From assembly GCF_900111685.1 (NCBI RefSeq), contig NZ_FOHX01000012.1, forward strand, positions 21,119-85,118: a DNA stretch of 64,000 bases, given 5' to 3'. Position numbers and translations under genes: made by a program. Below the pieces are notes generated by a model. That model did not search any database. It saw nothing but the letters and a program-made list of their open reading frames with translations, and was not told the origin of the DNA. Source of the stretch: Nonomuraea wenchangensis (GTDB taxonomy: Bacteria > Actinomycetota > Actinomycetes > Streptosporangiales > Streptosporangiaceae). This document shows positions 1-7,536 of the stretch, one piece after another; position 1 is the stretch's first letter; every line of letters begins with the position of its first letter.

Positions 1-877
1 CAGGTTGCGGAGCGGTGCCGCCGTCGGCGCGGAGCACGCCCAGCAGCCCGCGCATGTCGCGCAGGGCGTCGCGTCCGACACCGGCGATGGTGGCGAACAC
101 GCCCGCCCCGGGCGAGTCCGGATCCGACAGCCTGCCGCCCTCCGCCTGGCTGACCATCACGGCGAGCGAGTGCGACACCACGTCGTGCATCTCGCGGCTG
201 ATCCGGTCGCGCTCCGCCCGCGCCGCCTCCGCCCGCTCCCGCGCGCGGTCGGCCTCGGCACGCTCCGCCTTCGCCCTGAGCTCGGCCAGGAACAACGCCC
301 GTATCCGGCTGAGGCGGCCCAGCGACCACAGGCACGCCGTCATGGCGACCAGGCCGGCCGACAGCCCGATCCGCCAGGAGACCAGGTCGTAGCCGCCCGA
401 CGAGCCTCCCCACGAAGGCGGATCCCACAGGCGCGCCAGGACCAGGCCCACCCCGGCCAGGGCGACGGCCAGGCAGGCCAGGCCGGACAGGAGATCGAGC
501 CGGCCGGACACCGTGTAGAGCAGCAGCCCGAAGACCAGCGAGCTCGGCAGCAGCACCGCCGAATAGTAGGCGCCGGACGGGTCGTGCAGGGGCGGGAGCA
601 ACACCAGCAGCAGCATCGCCGCGGCGGCCAGGCCGTACGCGAACCGCGGGCGCAGCCGGCGCGGGACTACGCAACCATGCAGCACCAGCGCCCCCAGACC
701 CGCGAGCAGGCGAAGGGCGAGCGGACTGTCCGAGGTCCGGAGCAGGGCGAACGACATCAGGCCGAGGGGCAGCGCGAGCAGGACGGCGAGCGCGGCGTCG
801 CCGCTCACTTGATGCCGGCTGAGAAACGAATCCATCGCGGCCCCGGCCGGAGACGGGGACTCTTCCATGCCCACCAT
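1..877 (-). CDS. Sensor histidine kinase, NarL/DesK type (3' end outside window)
   Basis: The reverse strand reads from ATG at 877 to the window edge without a stop. The N-terminal half holds several hydrophobic segments (membrane sensor). A charged, Glu/Ala/Arg-rich linker follows, then the dimerisation/phosphoacceptor region with the motif RDRISREMHDVVSHSLAVM, whose His is the autophosphorylation site of HisKA_3 kinases, and then RDMRGLLGVLR. The ATP-binding HATPase domain and any partner response regulator lie beyond position 1. It starts 5 nt after the stop of the upstream membrane-protein gene, so the two are probably cotranscribed. The signal is unknown. A second in-frame ATG at 868 is an alternative start. 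Confidence 0.85.
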   Translation of the reverse strand, partial: MVGMEESPSPAGAAMDSFLSRHQVSGDAALAVLLALPLGLMSFALLRTSDSPLALRLLAGLGALVLHGCVVPRRLRPRFAYGLAAAAMLLLVLLPPLHDPSGAYYSAVLLPSSLVFGLLLYTVSGRLDLLSGLACLAVALAGVGLVLARLWDPPSWGGSSGGYDLVSWRIGLSAGLVAMTACLWSLGRLSRIRALFLAELRAKAERAEADRARERAEAARAERDRISREMHDVVSHSLAVMVSQAEGGRLSDPDSPGAGVFATIAGVGRDALRDMRGLLGVLRADGGTAPQP

Positions 878-882
878 TATGG

Positions 883-1929
883 TCAGCGGCCGTGAGCGAG
901 GTGCCGGCGGCGGATGAGGTACGCCAGAGCGGCCACCGCCAGGGCGGCGCCCCACAGGGGCCACAACATCTCCGGCAGCCAGGCGCCCAGCTCGTCCTCC
1001 GCCCCGTCCGGGCCGACCCGCTCGCCGCTGAGCTTGCGGCGGACGTACATCAGCCCGGCGGACGTGATGGGGAAGGAGACGGCCAGCGCCGAGTAGGCCG
1101 GGAGGCGTGCCGGAATCGGCCGGCCACCCAGGAACGGCAGCCAGCGCGGCCAGACCTCACCCCACGGCCGGACCAGGCCGACGGTCAGAACCGCGCCGAG
1201 GAGAGCGACGGCGCCGAGACCGGCACCGATCGGGGTGATCTCGGCGATGTAGGCCAGGAACTCGTCGCTGATGCCGACGGGAACGCCCAGCAGCCAGCCG
1301 ACGCGGGTGACGGCGTAGAAGACGGGGACGGCGACCGCGACGGCGGTCGCGTACCACCCGATCCGGATCGCCCCGTCGACACTGCCCGGCGGCCGGAGCG
1401 CGCCGTCGACACCACCGGACCGCCCGCGCCCACCGAGCAGTGCGCGCGTGCCCAGGGCCATCAGGCTGACACCGGCCGCCGTCAGGATCAGCAGGTTGAC
1501 GCTCGGCCAGGTCAGCATGGACGCGATCATCGAGAACTCGACCTGACCCGCGAGCGCGGCGGCGAGCATCACCGGCAGGTACCCGGCGGTCATCATGATG
1601 CGGACATCGGGCAGGATCACCGCCAGGCCGACGCCGGCGACGACGGCCACGACGGCGGTGACCCGGTTGAGACGGTCCTTGGCGGCGAGCACGGCGACGA
1701 CGCCTGCCACCAGCGCCGACACCGCCAGCACGCTCCCGCCGACCGCCGCCGGAAGCGGGTCGAGCAGGGTGTTGCCGGCGCCCGCGCGGCCGGCGTCGAA
1801 CGGATAACCGGGCCCGCCGAGGGCCCAGACAAGGCCGAGGACCAGATAGCTCACCGACCAGACGGCGATGATCAGGACAGGCACGACCGTGCGGCGGTTT
1901 TCTGGATGAGAGGTGTTCACCCAGCTCAA
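883..1929 (-). CDS. Multi-pass membrane protein, unknown function
   Basis: About 348 residues with roughly eight to nine hydrophobic segments spread over the whole length. I recognise no family motif. The start is uncertain: the longest frame begins with TTG at 1929, seven nt after a GGGGAA stretch, and a GTG at 1920 is possible. It lies directly upstream of the sensor kinase, so a role as co-sensor or as a stress-related membrane partner is conceivable, but this is inference from position only. The 221 nt between this gene and the ArsR-rhodanese gene (1930-2150) show no clear feature. Confidence 0.7.
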   Translation of the reverse strand: MSWVNTSHPENRRTVVPVLIIAVWSVSYLVLGLVWALGGPGYPFDAGRAGAGNTLLDPLPAAVGGSVLAVSALVAGVVAVLAAKDRLNRVTAVVAVVAGVGLAVILPDVRIMMTAGYLPVMLAAALAGQVEFSMIASMLTWPSVNLLILTAAGVSLMALGTRALLGGRGRSGGVDGALRPPGSVDGAIRIGWYATAVAVAVPVFYAVTRVGWLLGVPVGISDEFLAYIAEITPIGAGLGAVALLGAVLTVGLVRPWGEVWPRWLPFLGGRPIPARLPAYSALAVSFPITSAGLMYVRRKLSGERVGPDGAEDELGAWLPEMLWPLWGAALAVAALAYLIRRRHLAHGR

Positions 1930-2150
1930 TGTGCCGTTCCCCAGGTGCCGCGCACATCGTCACCAGGTATCGGCCGGGTCCTCCGGAGGTGTCGGGTCCC
2001 GCGACGACGCGGCTGCCCACGTGCACCCCGTACGGGACCGTGCAACTTCGGCCCGACCGACGCCTGGACCTGACTGGCCCCCGCCCACATCGAAGGTTCT
2101 TGAGGCGTACCCGCAGCGGAGCACTTCGTGGCCAAGGTCCGGCGGAGGGA

Positions 2151-2804
2151 TCATGCGCCGGTGGCCACGGGCAGGTCGGCGAGACGCCACTCCAGCATGC
2201 CGTCTTCCAGGCGTACGGCACGCCGCCCCTGTGCGACCAGCGCCCGCACGGCGTCATGCGCGAACACGCAGTACTCGCCCCGGCAGTACGCCACGATCGT
2301 GCCGTCCTCCGGCAGTTCGGTCAGCCGGTCGAGGAGCTCGTCCACGGGGAAGGACAGCGCGCCGGGGATGTGTCCGGCGGCGTACTCCTCGCGCGGGCGC
2401 ACGTCGATGACGGTGACGTCGCCTTCCTGGATCCTGCGCAGCAGCTCGGCGCGGGTCAGTTGCTCGGTGTCCGCGGGTCCGAGGTAGGCGGTGCGCGCCC
2501 GGTCGACCTCCGCCAGGTGCTCCGAGGCGACGCCGCGCAGCCGCGCCCACAGGTCGGCGACGTCGTCTCCCGCCAGGCGGTAGAAGACTTTCGTCCCCTC
2601 CTTGCGCGTGGCCACGATGCCCGCCTGCTTCAGGACCTGCAGGTGGTTGGAGGCGCTCGTCAGGCCGAGTCCGGCGGCACCGGCCAGCACCTCGACGGAG
2701 CGTTCACTCTGGGCCAGCAGGTCGAGGAGCTCCAGCCGCTTCGCACTGGCCAGCGCCTTGGCCACCTGGGCGAAGGTTTCGTACAACGGCGTCTTGTCAC
2801 CCAT
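2151..2804 (-). CDS. ArsR-family repressor fused to a rhodanese domain (copy 1)
   Basis: 217 residues. Residues 1-100 form a winged-helix ArsR domain (LASAKRLELLDLLAQSERSV, then GLTSASNHLQVLKQAGIV as recognition helix region). Residues ~115-212 form a rhodanese domain (TVIDVRPREEYAAGHIPGAL and the loop YCRGEYC with two cysteines). The fusion suggests a repressor whose persulfide-carrying rhodanese cysteine reports sulfane sulfur; that is inference. The start at ATG 2804 is chosen because GGAGGAG precedes it by six nt; a GTG-type start further upstream at 2819 would lie inside the operator. The 20-bp palindrome at 2811-2830 overlaps its own Shine-Dalgarno region, which fits autoregulation. Two paralogues lie at 40.9 and 43.0 kb. 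Confidence 0.9.
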   Translation of the reverse strand: MGDKTPLYETFAQVAKALASAKRLELLDLLAQSERSVEVLAGAAGLGLTSASNHLQVLKQAGIVATRKEGTKVFYRLAGDDVADLWARLRGVASEHLAEVDRARTAYLGPADTEQLTRAELLRRIQEGDVTVIDVRPREEYAAGHIPGALSFPVDELLDRLTELPEDGTIVAYCRGEYCVFAHDAVRALVAQGRRAVRLEDGMLEWRLADLPVATGA

Positions 2805-2810
2805 GAAGCT

Positions 2811-2830
2811 CCTCCACAACTATGTGGAAT
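2811..2830. promoter_or_regulatory. Predicted ArsR-rhodanese operator, site 1
   Basis: CCTCCACAACTATGTGGAAT contains the inverted repeat CCACA-N4-TGTGG and aligns base for base with the 20-bp sites at 42958-42977 and 43815-43834 (common core TCCA-N8-TGGA). It sits immediately upstream of the ArsR-rhodanese gene and overlaps its ribosome-binding site, so binding would block its own expression. This is a prediction from repeated occurrence. Confidence 0.6.
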
Positions 2831-2936
2831 AGTGTATGAGCTCTCGCCGCCCGCAGGCAACCAAGGGGTGTCGTATTCGCGGGTCCGCCGTTCGTCTACC
2901 TGGTGAAAGGCCATACCCATCAGGAGGGGGACGACG

Positions 2937-3275
2937 ATGAAGTACGTGCTGATGTTCATCGAGAACGAGGAGTACGCCGCTGCGCTGGCCGCCATGGACC
3001 AGGCGGAGACGCAGGCCGCCTACGCGAAGGTGGGGCAGTGGTTCGCCGACCACGCCGACGTGATCACCCATCACGCGCATCTGGCGCCGGCCGAGACCGC
3101 CAGCACGGTACGGCTGGGCGCGGGCGACCCGGTGGTCACCGATGGGCCGTTCGTGGAGGGCAAGGAGGTGGTCAGCGGGTTCGTCGAGATCGACGTGCCC
3201 GATCTGGACGAGGCGTTGCGCATCGCGCGCTCGTGGCCCGCCTGCCCGATCGTGGAGATCCGGCCGGCCGCCTGA
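2937..3275 (+). CDS. YCII-related (DGPF-domain) protein
   Basis: 112 residues, complete YCII domain. It opens with MKYVLMFIENEEY and carries the hallmark VVTDGPFVEGKEVVSGF near residues 62-80, followed by the DLDEALRIA helix. Proteins of this family have a ferredoxin-like fold and a His/Asp pair of unclear catalytic role. In actinobacteria they are often encoded beside ECF42 sigma factors; here the only ECF42 gene is 45 kb away. GGAGGGGGACG lies just upstream of the ATG. It is divergent from the ArsR-rhodanese gene and ends before a strong hairpin. Confidence 0.9.
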   Translation: MKYVLMFIENEEYAAALAAMDQAETQAAYAKVGQWFADHADVITHHAHLAPAETASTVRLGAGDPVVTDGPFVEGKEVVSGFVEIDVPDLDEALRIARSWPACPIVEIRPAA

Positions 3276-3285
3276 GCGGCGCTCA

Positions 3286-3316
3286 CCCCCTCCTGGCGCC
3301 TGCCGCCGGGAGGGGG
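3286..3316. terminator. Hairpin between convergent genes
   Basis: CCCCCTCCTGGCG pairs with CGCCGGGAGGGGG across a five-base loop (13 pairs, one G-T). It lies 10 nt after the YCII stop and 10 nt before the stop of the convergent membrane-protein gene, so it can serve both. No long T-run follows, as is common in high-GC actinomycetes. Confidence 0.65.
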
Positions 3317-3325
3317 CGGCCCGGA

Positions 3326-3850
3326 TCATCCCGATCGGCCGCGCGCCACCCCTTCGTCCAGGTCGGGCCCCTCGCCCAGGTCGGGCTCCCGGTCATGAGC
3401 GGGCGGCCGCGCCGCGCGCGTCTTCGGCCGGACGTGCCCGACGATCGCGTAGGCCAGCAGGCCCACGCCGGCCAGCAGCATGAGCCCGATGGCGATCCAT
3501 TCGCGCGAGCCGCCCGGACCGTACACCTGGTAGCGGCGGCCGACGTCGACCGCGCGGGTCCGCTCCCCCGCCCGGTTCGACGCGCGGTCGCTGCCGTACA
3601 GGGCGACGTCGGCGCGCGGCGCCGCTCCCGAGTCCGCCTGGAAGCCGCCCATCCAGGTGCACTGCTCGTGCCCCGGATGGCGGACGCAGGCCAGCCGTAC
3701 GGGAGTGAACCAGCCCGCGGCGCCGTCGGCGGTGGCCGCCCTCAGGACGGGTGCAATGTTCGGGACCGACAGGTAGAGCAGGAAGAGGGACATCAGGGCC
3801 ATCACCAGGTGCACGCCCGACGGACGGCGCCTGACCGCCACGGGAGTCAC
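3326..3850 (-). CDS. Small membrane protein with extracytoplasmic domain
   Basis: 174 residues from a GTG start whose TGA-overlapping GTGA couples it to the upstream histidine-rich membrane gene. One hydrophobic segment lies near residues 12-33 and a second near 125-145, so an approximately 90-residue, Arg- and Cys-containing segment (including CVRHPGHEQCTW) is probably outside the cell. The tail is charged and acidic. No family recognised. The layout suggests a membrane partner of the upstream gene product. Confidence 0.65.
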   Translation of the reverse strand: MTPVAVRRRPSGVHLVMALMSLFLLYLSVPNIAPVLRAATADGAAGWFTPVRLACVRHPGHEQCTWMGGFQADSGAAPRADVALYGSDRASNRAGERTRAVDVGRRYQVYGPGGSREWIAIGLMLLAGVGLLAYAIVGHVRPKTRAARPPAHDREPDLGEGPDLDEGVARGRSG

Positions 3851-4401
3851 GCCTTCATGGGCGCCGCGCAGGAGCAACCCATCGCCGCGCGCTCGGCGGC
3901 GTTCGGACGGAGGTGGAAATAGACCGCGACGACCATCGGCACGAAGACCAGGGCGTTGTAGAACAGGTGCAGTTCCAGTCGCGGTACGAGGAGCTGGATG
4001 AGACTGGTCGGGACCGGCCGCCCGAGCAGGTTGTTGCCGGTGAGCGCCTGCAGCAGCAGGAGCAGGTGCTCCAGGTGGTGCCAGACCTGGATGCCGAGGG
4101 AGATGTTCCACCAGGTCCTGGCCCGGCCGACCATGCCATGACGCAGCACGATGAGGCCGATGAGCATGAGCAGCGCGTAGCCGTAGTGCATCCATTCCGA
4201 GGTGACGAGCCAGGGGAAAGGGATGCCGAGGACGCCGCGCGCCTCCGGCAGGGGCCAGCCGAGGACGTACACCTGGATCGCCTGGGCGATGTGCTCGGCC
4301 CAGTGCCCGATCACGATCAGCATGTAGAGGTTGAGCATGAGCTTGTGCCGGCCGGTGTTCGCGGCCGACATCCACTGGCCGGGGATCGCCAGAGTGGTCA
4401 C
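3847..4401 (-). CDS. Histidine-rich multi-pass membrane protein
   Basis: 184 residues from GTG 4401, chosen because GGAGG precedes it by five nt. About four hydrophobic segments carry an unusual number of histidines inside or at the edge of helices (GHWAEH, SEWMHYGY, VWHHLEHLLLLL, LELHLFYN). Such patterns occur in membrane proteins that bind heme or metals, but I see no recognised family signature, so function is open. It overlaps the next gene by 4 nt and forms a two-gene operon. The C-terminus ends with a GCSCAAP cysteine pair. Confidence 0.7.
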   Translation of the reverse strand: MTTLAIPGQWMSAANTGRHKLMLNLYMLIVIGHWAEHIAQAIQVYVLGWPLPEARGVLGIPFPWLVTSEWMHYGYALLMLIGLIVLRHGMVGRARTWWNISLGIQVWHHLEHLLLLLQALTGNNLLGRPVPTSLIQLLVPRLELHLFYNALVFVPMVVAVYFHLRPNAAERAAMGCSCAAPMKA

Positions 4402-4545
4402 GGGGGCCTCCGGGGAATGACGTGGGAAGCGGCTTCGGGCCGCGCCAGGAGCAGGCACCGGCGCGCCGCGGCCTCATCGTGACATCGCCCCCAACTTTCT
4501 CCTATGTGGAAATGTCATGGAATATCGCGCGTTCGCCCCAAGCTT

Positions 4546-4585
4546 CTGACAGTTGACACTAACGAAAGTGTCGCCTATCGATAGG
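4546..4585 (+). promoter_or_regulatory. GACAG-TTGAC family promoter P1
   Basis: CTGACAG is followed by the -35 TTGACA (4553-4558), a 17-nt spacer and the -10 TATCGA (4576-4581). The spacer begins with CACTAACGAAAGTG, an inverted repeat of CACT/AGTG, and the -10 is embedded in the perfect palindrome CCTATCGATAGG. The upstream part is shared with four other promoters in the window (P2-P5). The next forward gene starts at 4944. Confidence 0.6.
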
Positions 4586-4889
4586 CGGCCCGGATCTCCA
4601 CCGCGCCCCCCCGTGCGGGCTCCCCGCGAGAACGACGGCCTGCCGTCGACGAAGTGCGGCTTCCGCCCTCGAATCGTCGTGCTGCGAATGGGCTTGAGCG
4701 AGCACTGATGCCGCGCCACGCCAGCGCGACGTAAGCGCCAACTACCCACTCGGGGCGAGGCCGGCCGCGTCGCGGAAGACCAGCATGAATCTCAGCTGCA
4801 CACCTCTGTGACCGAGACGGACGAAACCCATCCCCTTGCGAGAATCACCGAAAACCCGCGCCCTTTGGCGACAAGAGGTCCAATGATAA

Positions 4890-4910
4890 GCTTGAGAAAT
4901 ATATAGCAAG
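4890..4910 (+). promoter_or_regulatory. HxlR-type operator site A
   Basis: GCTTGAGAAATATATAGCAA matches the 21-bp consensus ACTTTA-N6-TATAGTCAA seen at five other promoters, with the final TCAA degenerated. It lies 34 nt upstream of the PLP-lipoprotein start codon. It is the weakest 3' half of the six sites. Confidence 0.5.
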
Positions 4911-4943
4911 GGATCGCCGATCACCTCTGAAACAGGAGGCACC

Positions 4944-6287
4944 ATGGCTGCGCAGAACGATTCAACTATCAAAAGAGCTTTTGATCGGCGGTCATTACTC
5001 CTGGCGTCGGCCGGGGTGCTCGCCGCGGGCTGCACGGCGGCCGCCCCGCAGCCCGCGCCCAAGGCCGCGAAGGCCCCCGCCCCCTTCGACCCGGGCGACT
5101 GGCAGTCCGTCAGGGATCAGTTCCAGCTCACCCGTAACACCGCCCACTTCTCCGCCTTCATGCTCGCCTCGCACCCCGCTCCGGTCCGCGTCGCCATCGA
5201 GGAGCTGCGGGCCGGCCTCGACAGCTTCCCCCAGCAGTACGGCATGGGCATGCAGGACTTCGAACGCAGCGACAAGGTACGGCGGGCCCTGGCCGGCTAC
5301 CTCGGTGGACGCCCCGACGAGATCGCCCTCACCGACAGCGCGACCATGGGCATCGGCCTGGTCTACGGTGGCCTGCGCCTCAAGGAGGGCGACGAGGTCG
5401 TCACGACCGACCACGAGTTCTACTCCACCTACGAGGCGCTGCGCCTGCGCACGGCGGCCACGGGCGCCAAGCAGGTGACCGTCCGCGTCTACGAGGACCC
5501 GGCCAAGGCGTCGGCCGCCGCGATGGCCGCGGCCGTGACCGACGCGATCACCGATCGCACCCGGGTGCTCGCGATGACGTGGGTCCACTCGAGCACGGGC
5601 GTGAAGCTGCCGGTGAAGGCGATCGCCGACGCGGTCGCCCGGATCAACGCGAGCCGCGACCAAGCGGACAGGATCGTGCTGTGCGTCGACGGCGTGCACG
5701 GCTTCGCCGCCGAGAACAGCACCATGGCCGACCTCGGCTGCGACCTGTTCATGTCCTCGGGGCACAAGTGGCTGTTCGGCCCGCGCGGCACCGGGTTCGT
5801 CTGGGGCAACGCGGCGGGCTGGGGGCGGGTGGACCAGGTCATCCCGAGCTTCTCGATGCCGGCCTTCATGGGCTGGTTCGCCGCCAAGCCGCCCGCCGGA
5901 CCGCCCGGCCAGCTCGGCACGCCCGGCGGCTACCACAGCTTCGAGCACCGGTGGGCGCTCGCCGCGGCGGTGGACTTCCACCGGAGCATCGGGCTCGCCC
6001 GCGTCGCCGAACGGGTGCGCACGCAGGCCGACCAGCTCAAGGAGGGGCTGGCGGCACTGCGGCACGTGCGGCTGGTCACTCCGAGAGCGGCCGACGTCTC
6101 AGCGGGGATCGTGTGCTGCGCCGTCGACGGCATGGAGCCGGAGGCGGTCGTGAAACGCCTGGGCGAGCAGGGGGTCTCCGCGGCGGCCACACCGTACCGC
6201 GAGTCGTTCGTGCGGTTCGGTCCGAGCATCGTGACCAGCCCGCAGGAAGTCGACAGGGCCGTGAAGGCGATGGCCGGGCTGGCCTGA
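4944..6287 (+). CDS. Aminotransferase class V-fold PLP enzyme with Tat/lipoprotein signal
   Basis: 447 residues. The N-terminus has twin arginines (FDRRSLLLA) followed by a hydrophobic stretch and the lipobox LAAGC, indicating Tat export and lipid anchoring. From residue ~55 on it is a complete class V aminotransferase fold (selenocysteine lyase/isopenicillin-N-epimerase/NifS group): TDHEFYSTYEALR, CVDGVHGF and SGHKWLFGPRGTGF, where Lys near residue 273 should hold PLP. No NifS-type catalytic Cys loop is evident. GGAGGCACC precedes ATG. An HxlR-type operator lies upstream, tying it to the selenium genes. A Sec/Cys lyase or an epimerase role is inference. Export of a PLP enzyme is uncommon. 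Confidence 0.85.
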   Translation: MAAQNDSTIKRAFDRRSLLLASAGVLAAGCTAAAPQPAPKAAKAPAPFDPGDWQSVRDQFQLTRNTAHFSAFMLASHPAPVRVAIEELRAGLDSFPQQYGMGMQDFERSDKVRRALAGYLGGRPDEIALTDSATMGIGLVYGGLRLKEGDEVVTTDHEFYSTYEALRLRTAATGAKQVTVRVYEDPAKASAAAMAAAVTDAITDRTRVLAMTWVHSSTGVKLPVKAIADAVARINASRDQADRIVLCVDGVHGFAAENSTMADLGCDLFMSSGHKWLFGPRGTGFVWGNAAGWGRVDQVIPSFSMPAFMGWFAAKPPAGPPGQLGTPGGYHSFEHRWALAAAVDFHRSIGLARVAERVRTQADQLKEGLAALRHVRLVTPRAADVSAGIVCCAVDGMEPEAVVKRLGEQGVSAAATPYRESFVRFGPSIVTSPQEVDRAVKAMAGLA

Positions 6288-6292
6288 CAACG

Positions 6293-6328
6293 CACCGGCC
6301 GGGCGCCCTCACGGGCGCCCGGCCGGTG
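6293..6328. terminator. Bidirectional terminator hairpin
   Basis: A perfect 16-bp GC stem (CACCGGCCGGGCGCCC and its complement) closed by a TCAC loop. It sits between the stop of the PLP-lipoprotein gene (6287) and the stop of the convergent DsrE gene (6341). The arms are flanked by AACGC and GCGTT, which can extend the stem with a bulge. Confidence 0.85.
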
Positions 6329-6340
6329 GCGTTCAGGCGT

Positions 6341-6691
6341 TCAGACGTTGATCGTGCGGTCGGCCCAGGCGGTCCACTGGGCCAGTTCCTTCATCGACGA
6401 ACGCCGCGCGCCCGGTGTGACGCCGTCCTCCTTGATGCCGCGGGCGTCCAGGCAGGCGCCGCAGCAGCCGACCTCGGCAGTGCGCGCCACCAGGCTCTTG
6501 ATCATGTTGCCCATGTTGTAGTAGCCGTCGGGCGTCTTCTGTCCCGCCACGGCCGACGACACCGAGTCGCCGAAGAGGAACACCTTGACCTCGTTGCCGT
6601 CCTCCTCCAGCATCTGGCGGGCCCATCTGATGCCGTTGTAGGTCCGTTCGCTGCCGTACGGCGCGTCGTGCATGACGAAGAGGAACTTCAT
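6341..6691 (-). CDS. DsrE-family sulfur-relay-type protein
   Basis: 116 residues of DsrE/DsrF-like fold: MKFLFVMHDAPYGSERTYN at the start, VKVFLFGDSV in the middle and the cysteine motif GCCGACLDARG near residues 76-86. The last Cys before LDARG is the position that carries persulfide (or potentially selenide) in DsrE-type proteins. All three cysteines use TGC codons. ATGA overlap with the upstream permease gene, plus GGGAG six nt before the ATG. As last gene of a flavoenzyme-ABC transporter operon it may accept the sulfur or selenium released from the imported compound (inference). Confidence 0.9.
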   Translation of the reverse strand: MKFLFVMHDAPYGSERTYNGIRWARQMLEEDGNEVKVFLFGDSVSSAVAGQKTPDGYYNMGNMIKSLVARTAEVGCCGACLDARGIKEDGVTPGARRSSMKELAQWTAWADRTINV

Positions 6692-7536
6692 CGTGGACTC
6701 CCTTCAAGGAGCGATCGGTGGGGACGCGACCTACGGTCGCTCGTGCGCCCAGAGGCCGCGCCCATGCGGCTCCGGAAGACCTTCGAGATCCTGTCGACGC
6801 CGATGACGAGGACCACGACGGAGGCGACCAGGGTGGCGAGCTCCTGGTAGCGGAACAGGTGCAGGGCGATGCCGAGGGCCTGGCCTATGCCGCCGGCCCC
6901 GACGAAGCCGATGACCACGGAGCTGCGGATGTTGCACTCCCACTGGTAGAGCACCTGGGAGGCGAGGTTGGCCCGCGCCTGCGGCAGGATGCCGAGCAGC
7001 GCCGTGCTGGTCCTGCTGCCGCCGGTGATCCGCATGGCCTCCACGGGGCCGCGGTCCACCGCCTCCAGTTGCTCGGAGCACAGCTTCGCCAGCACGCCCG
7101 CCGAGTGCAGCGCGATCGCGTACACCCCCGCCGCCGGTCCGAGGCCGACGGTGGCGACGAACAGCAGCGCCCAGAGCAGTTCGTGCACGCTCCGCAGCAG
7201 CGTGGCGACGGTCCTGGCCGCCATCGCGACTCCGGCGGGGGCCTGGACGTTCCCCGCCATGAGGAGCGCCAGCGGCAGGCCGATCAGCACGCCGAGCACC
7301 AGGGCCGCGACCGACATCTGCAGCGTCTCGACGGTGGCGGCCAGCACCCTGGACAGCAGGTCGCCGTCGAGGTCGGGCGGGAAGAGCCCGGAGAGCAGTT
7401 GGAGCGCGCCCTCCCTCCCCTGGATCAGCGAGGCAGGCCCGACGTCCGTTCCCGCGAACGACCAGCCCACGAGCAAGGCCACGACGGCGAGGACGGCCAG
7501 GCGTCCCCAGCCGCGTCGCGGGTTCAGATCGTCCAT
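6688..7536 (-). CDS. PhnE-like ABC transporter permease
   Basis: 282 residues, about six membrane segments. The C-terminal half carries the inner-membrane permease loop, seen here as EAMRITGGSRTSTALLGILP followed by SVVIGFVGAGGIGQAL, typical of PhnE/MetI permeases, where it contacts the ATPase. The start at ATG 7536 overlaps the end of the ATPase gene by 13 nt. The partner genes are the ATPase (7524-8297) and substrate-binding lipoprotein (8297-9223). The substrate is not decided by sequence; members import phosphonate, phosphite and other small oxyanions. Confidence 0.9.
   Translation of the reverse strand: MDDLNPRRGWGRLAVLAVVALLVGWSFAGTDVGPASLIQGREGALQLLSGLFPPDLDGDLLSRVLAATVETLQMSVAALVLGVLIGLPLALLMAGNVQAPAGVAMAARTVATLLRSVHELLWALLFVATVGLGPAAGVYAIALHSAGVLAKLCSEQLEAVDRGPVEAMRITGGSRTSTALLGILPQARANLASQVLYQWECNIRSSVVIGFVGAGGIGQALGIALHLFRYQELATLVASVVVLVIGVDRISKVFRSRMGAASGRTSDRRSRPHRSLLEGSPR

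Larger units (their letters stand above)
4402..4943. other. 542-nt non-coding interval with promoter and operator elements
   Basis: No convincing coding frame. It contains a strong forward promoter of the GACAG-TTGACA family (4546-4585), a weaker related sequence on the reverse strand near 4728-4748, and the HxlR-type operator site A (4890-4910). The forward promoter is about 360 nt upstream of the PLP-lipoprotein gene, so it would give a long leader or an unrecognised short transcript. Confidence 0.5.

Noticed and set aside
5..895. Plus-strand frame of 296 codons at the window start
   Set aside because: Opposite-strand shadow of a clear histidine kinase.
4474..4749. Reverse frame of 91 codons in the 4.4-4.9 kb gap
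   Set aside because: No family, no ribosome-binding site, overlaps promoter P1, Arg-rich product.
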